Of a DNA stretch of 31,409 nt, positions 1-7,585 are shown piece after piece; positions within the stretch are counted from its first letter, which is position 1, and every line of letters starts with the position of its first letter. The stretch lies in contig JAPXLV010000033.1 in assembly GCA_033809355.1 (NCBI GenBank), forward strand, positions 1-31,409. Direction: 5' to 3'. The notes beneath the pieces were generated by a model, which saw nothing but the letters and a program-made list of their open reading frames with translations, did no database searches and was not told the origin of the DNA. The DNA is from T3Sed10-213 sp012519365 (lineage in GTDB: Bacteria > Planctomycetota > Phycisphaerae > Sedimentisphaerales > Anaerohalosphaeraceae). Made by a program: the position numbers and the translations under genes.

Positions 1-2
1 GC

Positions 3-107
3 CACCGCGAGGCGCGGATCGGGCATACCAAAAAGACGCTCGCCGAGCTTCAACGATTAAACATAAATGTAAAACAATTGAGGTCATGTGTGCCTCATGA
101 TCCGTAA
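3..107 (+). CDS. possible 3' end of a truncated upstream gene
   Basis: In the third forward frame the first 105 bases read open from the contig edge to a TAA at 105-107. They give a hydrophilic, charged 34-residue tail that looks more like protein than the other two frames, with alternating Lys/Arg, Leu and Glu and a helix-like segment. No family can be recognised from so short a piece. It could equally be intergenic sequence. Confidence 0.3.
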   Translation, partial: HREARIGHTKKTLAELQRLNINVKQLRSCVPHDP

Positions 108-170
108 CTATTTGCGCTGTAGTATTAAGATAATCGGGATAAATTGAGTCGAGGATGCAGAGGCACTCTT

Positions 171-1271
171 ATGATTAAAATGCATTCAATAGCGGTACTA
201 TTTTTCTTTTGTAGTGTATCCCCCCGTCTAATGGCAGACGGGAAAATGTATTGGCCTGAATCCGTTTCGCCGACGATTCCATACCAACGTGCCTTGATAT
301 TCTACAAACAAGGCGTCCAGACGCTTTTCCTGCAAAGCCAATATGAAATTCCCGAACAGCAAAATGCCGCTGTACTCGGGTGGGTTGTCCCTGTCCCGGC
401 GGTACCCGAGGTTGCAAGTATGCCCGCCGAGGGGGCACAGCACTTGTTTTTCAGGGTTGATTTCCGTTCACGTGCGAAAATAATATCCAGTGGCGGCGTC
501 TTATTGTTTTTATCTGTTCTTGTGGTAGCAGGACTTTTACTGAACATATTTCTTTTAACTGTGTTTTCCAAACACATGCCGATTCGATGGTTGGCTAAAA
601 ATCGGCAAAGGTTGATTTTTTATTTGATTGTGGTCTTTGTCATCCTTGCTCTGGTGTCGCTCATTACGCCTGCGTTGTCAACAGTCAAAGAGGGGGTTAA
701 GACAATTGCCGAACATCGTGTCGGTATCTATAACGTCCGTGTCATCCGCTCGGACGATGCCGCAGAATTAATTACCTGGCTCAACGCCAACCAGTTCCGG
801 TATGATGAAACGGATCAAACCCTTTTCGCTGATTATATCGCCAAGGGCTGGTGTTTTGTCGTGGCCCATATCGACCCATTGGCAGACCAAGAGAAATACG
901 AAATCGTGTCGCGGGGACTGGCCGCGCCGCTGATTCTTCGTTTCCCCATCACTTCGCCGGTCTATCCGCTCGCTCTGACAGGAACGACCGGTCATGAGAC
1001 GAAAGTACTGGTCTATCTGTTTGCGGACCATAAAATGATATGTAACGATCGACTGACGCTTCGGTTTTGCGGGCAGGTGGCCCCCGACTTTTTCCCATCC
1101 TATGTGTTTGATGCGGTTCAGCCTCAAGGATTTTTTGCCCAAGACGATTTATCATATACTTATCTCTGCAAATTCCGCGACACGCTCAGGCCCGAGCAAA
1201 TGCAAGACGATATTGTCTTTACCCGGGCCAAGGACAATACTTTCTATCGTGAGTTTATCTTTAAATGGTAA
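171..1271 (+). CDS. DUF2330 family membrane protein
   Basis: Probable DUF2330 protein of unknown function, exported and membrane-anchored. I chose the ATG at 171 because AGAGG at 159-163 sits 7 nt upstream and the product then begins with a signal peptide (hydrophobic residues about 5-20). The TTG at 144 would add nine residues with no ribosome binding site. The N-terminal part carries the family hallmarks: a DGKMY start to the mature protein, a QRALI segment, then a GWVVPVPAVP stretch (residues about 70-80). Two strong transmembrane helices follow (about 105-132 and 148-171), joined by a short basic loop, and then a roughly 195-residue C-terminal domain. The membrane hairpin in the middle of the protein is odd. 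It stands alone, with 273 bases before dnaX. The family call rests on motif recognition only; the function is unknown. Confidence 0.65.
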   Translation: MIKMHSIAVLFFFCSVSPRLMADGKMYWPESVSPTIPYQRALIFYKQGVQTLFLQSQYEIPEQQNAAVLGWVVPVPAVPEVASMPAEGAQHLFFRVDFRSRAKIISSGGVLLFLSVLVVAGLLLNIFLLTVFSKHMPIRWLAKNRQRLIFYLIVVFVILALVSLITPALSTVKEGVKTIAEHRVGIYNVRVIRSDDAAELITWLNANQFRYDETDQTLFADYIAKGWCFVVAHIDPLADQEKYEIVSRGLAAPLILRFPITSPVYPLALTGTTGHETKVLVYLFADHKMICNDRLTLRFCGQVAPDFFPSYVFDAVQPQGFFAQDDLSYTYLCKFRDTLRPEQMQDDIVFTRAKDNTFYREFIFKW

Positions 1272-1397
1272 ACATAGGGTCTTAAATCTGAGGTGGTCTG
1301 GCGATTATTAGGCATTCCATGGAAATATCCCAGGGCCGTTTTTTACGTCAAAAAAACCTTATTATCATTGAAGAAATCGGCGAATTGGCTTTCTCAA

Positions 1398-1425
1398 TTG
1401 AAATTTTTCTCAAGAGTGATATACT
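1398..1425 (+). promoter_or_regulatory. sigma-70-like promoter for dnaX-recR
   Basis: The -35 hexamer TTGAAA (1398-1403) matches the TTGACA consensus at 5 of 6 positions. A 16-bp spacer separates it from the -10 hexamer TATACT (1420-1425), also 5 of 6. Transcription would start near 1432, leaving a leader of about 110 nt before dnaX. It is read from sequence only. Confidence 0.5.
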
Positions 1426-1544
1426 CTTTCCTATGGTAAAGGCAAGGCATGAGCGGCAGGCTCGCAAGAGTTGGCTTCGAGCGGTCCTGCCTGTTGAAAA
1501 GCAGTCCGAAAAAGTAAACAGACATCAGTCAATAGACAATCAAA

Positions 1545-3365
1545 ATGGCTTATACGGTATTGGCACGCAGGTATCGCTCGCAGACATTTGACGACGTGCT
1601 GGGACAGGACGTGGTGGCCCGGACGCTGCGCAATGCGATTGCCACTGGACGGGTGGCACACGCGTATTTGTTCTGCGGGACGCGGGGCTGCGGCAAGACG
1701 ACGATGGCGCGGATCCTGGCCAAGTCGCTCAATTGCCTTGCCGCGGACGGGCCGACGGTAAAGCCATGCCTGAAATGCGACAGTTGCATCAATATCAATA
1801 CCGGCGAGGATATTGATGTCCTCGAAATCGATGGGGCGTCCAATACCGGCGTGGATAACATCCGGCAGCTTCGAGAGAACGCGATTTATCGGCCGGCTCG
1901 GGCACGGTTCAAGATTTACATTATCGACGAAGTGCATATGCTCAGCAGCGGGGCTTTTAACGCGCTGTTGAAGATTCTTGAAGAGCCGCCCGAGCATGTC
2001 AAGTTTATCTTTGCTACCACCGAACCGAACAAAGTGCTGCCGACGATTCAGTCGCGCTGCCAGCGGTTTGACTTTCATAATATCCCGCCGGAGGTGATCA
2101 GCCAACAAATTCGCAGAATCCTGGGCGACGAAGGGATTGCGTTTGAGCCGGATCTGCTGGTGCATTTGTCACGGTTGGCCAATGGCTCGATGCGCGACGC
2201 CCTGAGCCTGCTGGATCAGCTTATCAGTGCAGGTACTCCGCCGTTAAACGCCCGGCAATTGATCGATTTGGTGGGTATTCCCGACCGGCAAAAGGTGGCA
2301 CAATTGCTGACGGCCATTGCCGAGCATGACGGGGCGGGTGTGCTTGAAAAACTGGATCAGATGCTGCTGACCGGTCAAAACACCGGCCAGATTTGCGAGG
2401 CCATGATCGGCGTGATGCGCGACGTGATGATTTATCTATCCGCCGGCAAAGAAAGCAAGTTGTTGACACTGACCGAGGAAGAACGCGACGCGGTGGGGGT
2501 GCTGAGTGAGAAATTTGACATTGCCGGTCTGGTGTACCACATTACCGCGCTGGAAAAGCTGCAATGGACACTGAAAAACAGCGAATCCAGTCGGGCGTTG
2601 CTCGAGGCACTGCTGCTTCGACTGACGCTGAGCGAGCATTTTATCGGTCTGGATCGGCTGGCCGATCAGCTTCGCACACTGCCAGCCGGGGCGGGTGAAG
2701 TAAAAAAAAAATCCCTGACCGCTTCCGATAATCATCCAGCCGCTCAGATGACGGCCCCGCCGCAACCGGGAAATGCCGTCGTTGCAAAGGCAGACAGCGG
2801 CGATTTACAGAACGCTTTCATTGAATGCGACAAGGCGGCCGGGGACGGTGGCCCGATGGAGGCAGAGGCGATTTGTCAGCAATGGCCCCGGATTGCCGCC
2901 GAAGTGGGCAGATCCGTGGGCGGGGGGCTGGCCACGATGCTTCCCTTTACCCAAGCGTTTGCTGGTGCTTCGCAAACGCTTCATCTGACGTTTCCGAGTA
3001 ACGGCGCCGGCGCGATGACGCGTAAGATCTGCGAGGATCGCAAGGCGGCGATTGAAAAAATCCTCTCGTCGATGGCCGGACGCCCGCTGCGAATTACGTT
3101 TGAGACGCCGGACGATACAAGGCCGACGCAGGAGCAGCAATCCTGCCGATCCGCCGTTCAAGCGGATGAATCGCCAGCGTCAACTTCCGTGCCGGCCGAG
3201 ACGCTTGCCAGGCCGACGCGAGAGGAGCGAAACGCCGTGCTCAACGATCCGCAGGTCAAAATGGTGCTGCTGGGCCTGAACGCCCGACTGATTGATATTC
3301 AAAAAATCGAACCGGAAGAGCCGCCGGACGATATGCCGCCGGAGCCGGATGAGGTGCTGGAGTAA
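1545..3365 (+). CDS. dnaX: DNA polymerase III subunit gamma/tau
   Basis: Clamp-loader ATPase subunit that loads the sliding clamp and tethers the polymerase at the fork. The 606-residue product has the family layout. Walker A is GTRGCGKT (residues 45-52). The four zinc-binding cysteines of the DnaX zinc module are C64, C75, C78 and C81. Walker B is IIDEVH (126-131), followed by the conserved LLKILEEPPEHV stretch and the SRC sensor box (170-172). The lid and collar domains reach about residue 360. A less conserved tau-like region with Ala/Pro/acidic content ends in a Pro/Glu/Asp-rich tail. The ATG start gives the canonical N-terminus (MAYTVLARRYRSQTFDDVLGQ). The stop lies three bases before recR, so the two are co-transcribed. 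No ribosomal frameshift signal of the E. coli type was noticed. Confidence 0.97.
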   Translation: MAYTVLARRYRSQTFDDVLGQDVVARTLRNAIATGRVAHAYLFCGTRGCGKTTMARILAKSLNCLAADGPTVKPCLKCDSCININTGEDIDVLEIDGASNTGVDNIRQLRENAIYRPARARFKIYIIDEVHMLSSGAFNALLKILEEPPEHVKFIFATTEPNKVLPTIQSRCQRFDFHNIPPEVISQQIRRILGDEGIAFEPDLLVHLSRLANGSMRDALSLLDQLISAGTPPLNARQLIDLVGIPDRQKVAQLLTAIAEHDGAGVLEKLDQMLLTGQNTGQICEAMIGVMRDVMIYLSAGKESKLLTLTEEERDAVGVLSEKFDIAGLVYHITALEKLQWTLKNSESSRALLEALLLRLTLSEHFIGLDRLADQLRTLPAGAGEVKKKSLTASDNHPAAQMTAPPQPGNAVVAKADSGDLQNAFIECDKAAGDGGPMEAEAICQQWPRIAAEVGRSVGGGLATMLPFTQAFAGASQTLHLTFPSNGAGAMTRKICEDRKAAIEKILSSMAGRPLRITFETPDDTRPTQEQQSCRSAVQADESPASTSVPAETLARPTREERNAVLNDPQVKMVLLGLNARLIDIQKIEPEEPPDDMPPEPDEVLE

Positions 3366-3368
3366 TTT

Positions 3369-3971
3369 ATGAATCCCGCTTATACCAAAAGTCTGAATGA
3401 ATTGATTGAGCAGTTTGGAAAATTGCCGGGTATCGGCCCCAAAACGGCCGAACGGCTGGCGTTTCATATCCTCAAGGCCGAACCGAACGAAGCACTGGCA
3501 TTGGCCGAGGCGATCAGCGACGTGAAAAAGAATATCCACCAATGTCGTGTGTGCTGCAATCTGGCCGAGGCCGAGTTGTGCGGCATCTGTGCCGATAGTC
3601 GCCGCGACCACAGCGTGATCTGCGTGGTGGAACAGCCCAAAGACGTGATCAGTCTGGAAAAGACCGGCCTGTGCCGCTGGGTATATCATGTGCTTAACGG
3701 GCATATTGCACCCCTGGAGGGCATCGAGCCGGAGGATTTGACGATTGATGCGTTGATCAAGCGGGTCCGTGCGGGGGGCGTCTCCGAGGTGGTAATGGCT
3801 ACCAATCCCACTCTCGAGGGCGACGGCACGGCGCTGTATATTCATTCGCTGCTGCGGAATATGAACGTAAAGGTGACACGGCTGGCACGCGGCCTGCCCA
3901 CCGGCTCGGCCATCGAATTTGCCGCCTCATCCATCCTCCAGGACGCCATTCTTGGCAGAACGACGTTTTGA
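3369..3971 (+). CDS. recR: recombination mediator protein RecR
   Basis: RecR works with RecO, and in some lineages RecF, to load RecA on SSB-coated single-stranded DNA during gap repair. The 200-residue length is standard. Domains in order are a helix-hairpin-helix (about residues 17-26, FGKLPGIGPKTA), a four-cysteine zinc finger (C59, C62, C71, C74), and a Toprim domain (about 82-175) with VVEQPKD and ATNPTLEG. The C-terminal Walker-B-like ARGLPTGS motif (173-180) follows, then the conserved hydrophobic tail. It starts three bases after the dnaX stop, the classic dnaX-recR arrangement, but without the ybaB gene often found between them. Confidence 0.97.
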   Translation: MNPAYTKSLNELIEQFGKLPGIGPKTAERLAFHILKAEPNEALALAEAISDVKKNIHQCRVCCNLAEAELCGICADSRRDHSVICVVEQPKDVISLEKTGLCRWVYHVLNGHIAPLEGIEPEDLTIDALIKRVRAGGVSEVVMATNPTLEGDGTALYIHSLLRNMNVKVTRLARGLPTGSAIEFAASSILQDAILGRTTF

Positions 3972-4006
3972 GATGTTTGCTTTATGGATTAGGCGGCAGG
4001 TTTGGC

Positions 4007-4035
4007 TTGCAGGTTCGGCAGGGCGATGGTATAAT
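4007..4035 (+). promoter_or_regulatory. sigma-70-like promoter for the phasin-like/ubiB operon
   Basis: A perfect -10 hexamer TATAAT lies at 4030-4035. A weak -35 (TTGCAG, 4007-4012) sits 17 bp upstream. The predicted start near 4042 leaves a leader of about 65 nt before the ATG at 4108. Confidence 0.45.
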
Positions 4036-4107
4036 CAGCACAAACGTTGCGGATCGGCCGCGGCGAATTTTGGCAGTTTCAATACGTGAATACTATAAGG
4101 AGTGCTT

Positions 4108-4395
4108 ATGTTCGAGACGCTGGATAAACTGATGTTAGCGGGGATGGGGGCCTTGTCGATGACCAAGGAAAAGGCGGAGAAGATTTTTGATGAGGCTGTC
4201 AAAAAGGGCATGGCCGAAAAGGAACAAAAACAGGGATTTGTCAAGGAGATGCTTGACAGCGCCGAAAAGGCCCGCCAAGACCTTGAAAAACTCATTTCAG
4301 AACAAATTCATAAGACGCTCAGCCAGATGCCGCTGGCAACCAAAGACGACCTGAAGCGGGTTGAAGAAAAAATCGATCAGCTTCTAGCTCGGTAA
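4108..4395 (+). CDS. phasin-like small coiled-coil protein
   Basis: A 95-residue, Lys/Glu-rich, nearly all-helical protein. It resembles the polyhydroxyalkanoate synthesis regulator/phasin-like family (COG3937 type): a short N-terminal hydrophobic helix (FETLDKLMLAGMGAL), a KEKAEKIFDEAVKKGM segment, and a C-terminal amphipathic coiled coil ending KRVEEKIDQLL. I chose the ATG at 4108 because AAGGAG (4097-4102) lies 5 nt upstream; the in-frame GTG at 4102 overlaps that site. It is followed after 6 bases by the UbiB-like kinase, a pairing seen in other bacteria. That context argues for a helper or adaptor of the kinase more than a PHA-granule protein, and no PHA synthase is visible here. Confidence 0.6.
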   Translation: MFETLDKLMLAGMGALSMTKEKAEKIFDEAVKKGMAEKEQKQGFVKEMLDSAEKARQDLEKLISEQIHKTLSQMPLATKDDLKRVEEKIDQLLAR

Positions 4396-4401
4396 GGCGC
4401 T

Positions 4402-6096
4402 ATGACCGGTCTGTTTTCCGGCATCCGTCGGAGGGTGGCGCACTTACGCCGCTATCGGCATATTATGGCCGTGCTGATGAAGTACGGCTTTGAGGAGGTG
4501 GCCGGTATCCTGGCCCGTCGGCTGAAGGTCGGGATTGGGTCGAAGGGTCTTCCGACGGCCTACAGTCAGGAGATTGCACAAGCCAGTCTGGCCCGGCGGG
4601 TTCGACTGGCGATGGAGGAGCTGGGGCCGACGTTTATCAAACTCGGGCAGTTGCTTTCGACGCGCCCTGACCTGCTGCCGACGCCGTATATTGAAGAACT
4701 GGAACGGCTTCAGGATCAGGTGACGCCCGAAAAAAGCGAGGTGATTCGTCATGAAATCCGTCGTCAACTGGGGGCCTATCCGGAAGAGTTGTTCGCATGG
4801 TTTTCGCCGGAGCCGATTGCTGCCGCCAGCATCGCGCAAGTGCATCGTGCCCGCACCAAAGAGGGTCAGGAGGTGGTGCTGAAGATTCGTCGTCCCGGCA
4901 TCGTAAAGACGTTGCGGACCGAATTGGAGATTCTTGAGGATATTGCCGTGCTGATCAAAAAGCAGCGTCTTACGCCGGAGACGCTTGATCCGGTGCGGAT
5001 GGTGCGCGAATTCAGCGAGGCGGTGTCCAAAGAGGTGGATCTGGCCAACGAACGCCGCAACCAGCTGCGGTTTATACGCAATTTTGAAGGGGACCCCACC
5101 ATTCACGTGCCGCGTGTGTTTGAGTCGTATTGCTCGGAGGGGATCTTGACGATGGAATACATTCAAGGCATCAAACCCAACGAGATTGAGCGGCTCAAAC
5201 AGGCGGGGCTGGACACCAAAGAAATCGCCCGGCGCGGCGCTGATTTTGTGATCAAGCAGGTCTTTGAATTTGGGTTTTTCCATACCGATCCGCATCCGGG
5301 CAATTTTCTTGTGATGGAGGACAATGTGCTGGCGCCGCTGGATTACGGGCAGGTTGGCCGGCTCACGCGTAATGATCAACAACTGCTGCGTTATCTCGTC
5401 ATGGCCATTGTAGATGTCGATGCGGAAAAAATCATCGTCGGCCTGGAGCGTGCCGAGGTACTGGATGATGAGACGGATGTGACGGAGCTGACACGGGATA
5501 TTGAAGATGTGCTCAGCAACTATGCCCATCTGCCTATTCGAGACATTCCCTTTCGTGAGGCACTGAGCCGGGTGTTTGATATTATTCGTCGGCATCGTAT
5601 CGCACCGCCTCGCGATTTTACGCTGATGCTCAAGTGCCTGATGACGATTGAATCATTCGCGAAAGATTTGGACCGCGATTTTCAGATTATTGAACAACTC
5701 AAGCCGTATGCGCGTCGGTTTGCCTTCGAGGAAATCAGCCCGCGGCGGATGTTGCGCCAGATGCGCTCAGCCGTACGTAACGCCGGCGAGTTAACGGCCC
5801 GGTTGCCGGAAGACGCCTCGGCGATTATTACCAAGTTTCGGCGGGGGCGGTTTAAGATTCATATCCATCACGAACATCTTGAAGAATTGGTGCAGACGCT
5901 GGACAGCAGCTCCAACCGCCTTGCGTTTTCGATTATCATCGCGGCTTTGCTGATTGGCTCCAGTATGCTGGTCGCCCAGGAAGGGACGGTGCTGGGGGTA
6001 GTGCGGCTCGAGACGCTGGGTATTATCGGCTACCTGACTGCAACCTTTATCGGCATCTGGCTGGTCGTCTCCCTTATCCGAAGTCGGCGATTGTAA
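4402..6096 (+). CDS. UbiB/ABC1/AarF atypical protein kinase-like ATPase
   Basis: Membrane-associated atypical kinase of the UbiB (ADCK/ABC1) family, linked in other organisms to ubiquinone and isoprenoid-lipid homeostasis. The family motifs are complete. KxGQ is at residues 80-83 (FIKLGQLLSTRPDLLP). The Ala-rich loop is at 140-143 (AAAS, replacing a glycine-rich loop). The nucleotide-binding lysine is K161 in VLKIRRPG. The catalytic HTDPHPGN is at 294-301 and the metal-binding LDYG at 313-316. The C-terminus has two transmembrane helices (about 510-530 and 538-560) and a basic RSRRL tail. The 564-residue length is normal. The ATG lies 6 bases after the phasin-like gene with AAGG just upstream. 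The family is certain; the substrate is unknown, and no quinone biosynthesis gene is nearby. Confidence 0.92.
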   Translation: MTGLFSGIRRRVAHLRRYRHIMAVLMKYGFEEVAGILARRLKVGIGSKGLPTAYSQEIAQASLARRVRLAMEELGPTFIKLGQLLSTRPDLLPTPYIEELERLQDQVTPEKSEVIRHEIRRQLGAYPEELFAWFSPEPIAAASIAQVHRARTKEGQEVVLKIRRPGIVKTLRTELEILEDIAVLIKKQRLTPETLDPVRMVREFSEAVSKEVDLANERRNQLRFIRNFEGDPTIHVPRVFESYCSEGILTMEYIQGIKPNEIERLKQAGLDTKEIARRGADFVIKQVFEFGFFHTDPHPGNFLVMEDNVLAPLDYGQVGRLTRNDQQLLRYLVMAIVDVDAEKIIVGLERAEVLDDETDVTELTRDIEDVLSNYAHLPIRDIPFREALSRVFDIIRRHRIAPPRDFTLMLKCLMTIESFAKDLDRDFQIIEQLKPYARRFAFEEISPRRMLRQMRSAVRNAGELTARLPEDASAIITKFRRGRFKIHIHHEHLEELVQTLDSSSNRLAFSIIIAALLIGSSMLVAQEGTVLGVVRLETLGIIGYLTATFIGIWLVVSLIRSRRL

Positions 6097-6236
6097 AAGC
6101 CGCATGTGTTTTACAGGGTGAGGTTCTTGTTCACTCAAGCAGGGCCAGAGCCGCTCTTTGAAATCTATCTATAATGGGAATGATGACAATTTTTGGGGAG
6201 TTGCTTGCCATTTTTTGAAAAATCCATAGGACGGCC

Positions 6237-7403
6237 ATGAAAGCGTCAAACGAGCAATTGAAATACGATGTGACAAGAGTTCCCAGTCCGTGCTATCTTA
6301 TCGATCTGGGGCTGTTGCGAAAGAATCTGGAGGTGTTGGCAGGCGTGCAGCATCGAACGGGGTGCAGGATTTTGCTGGCGCTGAAGGGTTTTGCTGCGTG
6401 GAGTACGTTTGGATTGTGCCGGCAGTATCTGGCCGGGGCCGCGGCCAGCAGCCTGCACGAGGCCAAACTCGCCCGCGAATATTTTGACAAAGAAGTGCAT
6501 TTGTGCGCTCCGGCCTATCGCGATGACGAGATGGACGCCTATCTTCAGATCGTCGATCATATCGTGTTCAATTCGTTTACGCAGTGGCAGCGCTATCGCA
6601 AGCAGATACTGTCAGCCAGGCGACCGATTCACTGCGGCCTGCGGGTTAATCCAATGCATTCGGAGGTCAGGACTAAAATTTATGACCCGTGCGCGCCGGG
6701 CTCGCGGCTGGGGATTGTTCCGGAATGCTTTGAACGGGACAAGCTGGACGGAATCACCGGCCTGCATTTTCATACCCTGTGCGAATTGAACGCCGATTCG
6801 CTGGCCCGGACGTTGCCGGCGGTGGAGCGACATTTCGGCGATGTAATAAGTCGGATGGAGTGGGTCAACTTCGGCGGCGGACACCACATTACACGCCCTG
6901 ATTACGATGTGGATTTGCTCTGTCGGCTGATCACAGATTTTTACCGGTGGTATCCCAATCTCAAAATGGTTTATTTGGAGCCGGGCGAAGCGATCGCCCT
7001 CAATACCGGGGTGTTGATTGCAACGGTGCTGGATATCGTGCATAATGCGATGGATATTGCGATACTGGATACGTCCGCAGCGGCGCATATGCCGGATGTG
7101 CTGGAGATGCCGTATCGGCCGCAGCTGGTCGGCGCTGCCGAGCCGGGCAAAAAGGCCTATACCTATCGGCTGGCCGGGCCGACGTGTCTGGCTGGCGATG
7201 TGATCGGCGATTATTCTTTTGATCAGCCATTGACCGTCGGCGACAAACTTATTTTCGAGGATATGGCCCATTATACGATGGTCAAGAATACGATGTTCAA
7301 TGGCATCAACCTGCCCGACATCGTGCTGTACGACCCGGATAAGGATGCCTATCACGTCCAGCGGCATTTTACTTACGAGGACTTCAAAAGTCGCCTGTCA
7401 TAA
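6237..7403 (+). CDS. nspC: carboxynorspermidine decarboxylase
   Basis: PLP-dependent decarboxylase that converts carboxynorspermidine or carboxyspermidine to norspermidine or spermidine. The fold is an alanine-racemase-type barrel of the group IV decarboxylases. The 388-residue length fits NspC. Visible signatures are the N-terminal PSPCYLID, the PLP lysine K50 in LALKGFA, the LRVNP(M)HSEV strand, GLHFHTLCE, the phosphate-binding GGGHHITRPDYD loop, the EPGEA substrate motif, and the C-terminal GPTCLAGD cysteine/aspartate motif supplied to the partner active site. An AGGA site lies about 6 nt before the ATG, and a TATAAT-like hexamer sits at 6170-6175 without a clear -35. The partner dehydrogenase (carboxynorspermidine dehydrogenase) is not in the window. 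It converges with the minus-strand LamG gene. Confidence 0.93.
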   Translation: MKASNEQLKYDVTRVPSPCYLIDLGLLRKNLEVLAGVQHRTGCRILLALKGFAAWSTFGLCRQYLAGAAASSLHEAKLAREYFDKEVHLCAPAYRDDEMDAYLQIVDHIVFNSFTQWQRYRKQILSARRPIHCGLRVNPMHSEVRTKIYDPCAPGSRLGIVPECFERDKLDGITGLHFHTLCELNADSLARTLPAVERHFGDVISRMEWVNFGGGHHITRPDYDVDLLCRLITDFYRWYPNLKMVYLEPGEAIALNTGVLIATVLDIVHNAMDIAILDTSAAAHMPDVLEMPYRPQLVGAAEPGKKAYTYRLAGPTCLAGDVIGDYSFDQPLTVGDKLIFEDMAHYTMVKNTMFNGINLPDIVLYDPDKDAYHVQRHFTYEDFKSRLS

Positions 7404-7524
7404 GGTCTGCTCGGCTCGGGCAAAGCCGTTGGCTGTATTGTTGCATCGGCGGCCATCAAACCGCCCCCTCACACATCCTGATTTTCTTGGCCTGCGCTGA
7501 TACGAAAGTTGCCAAGACAGGAGA

Positions 7525-7565
7525 CAAAAAAAGAGCCTTCGCTCGGTTGAAAAAGCGAAGGCTCT
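7525..7565 (-). terminator. Rho-independent terminator of the minus-strand LamG gene
   Basis: A perfect 12-bp stem (7532-7543 pairing with 7554-7565, arm AGAGCCTTCGCT) has a 10-nt loop. On the minus strand it runs straight into seven or more T residues (A-run 7525-7532 on the plus strand). It lies 21 bases past the stop of the minus-strand gene. Read on the plus strand there is no U-tract, so it serves the minus strand chiefly. Confidence 0.85.
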
Positions 7566-7585
7566 GGCAGATGTGGCTGTTTTGA

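Noticed and set aside
1319..1591. 90-codon forward frame between the DUF2330 gene and dnaX
   Set aside because: It runs through the probable dnaX promoter and overlaps the dnaX start by 47 bases, has no ribosome binding site and no recognisable homology.
4444..5595. 383-codon open frame antisense to the UbiB gene
   Set aside because: The opposite strand carries every UbiB motif; this frame is His/Arg/Gln-rich and featureless.
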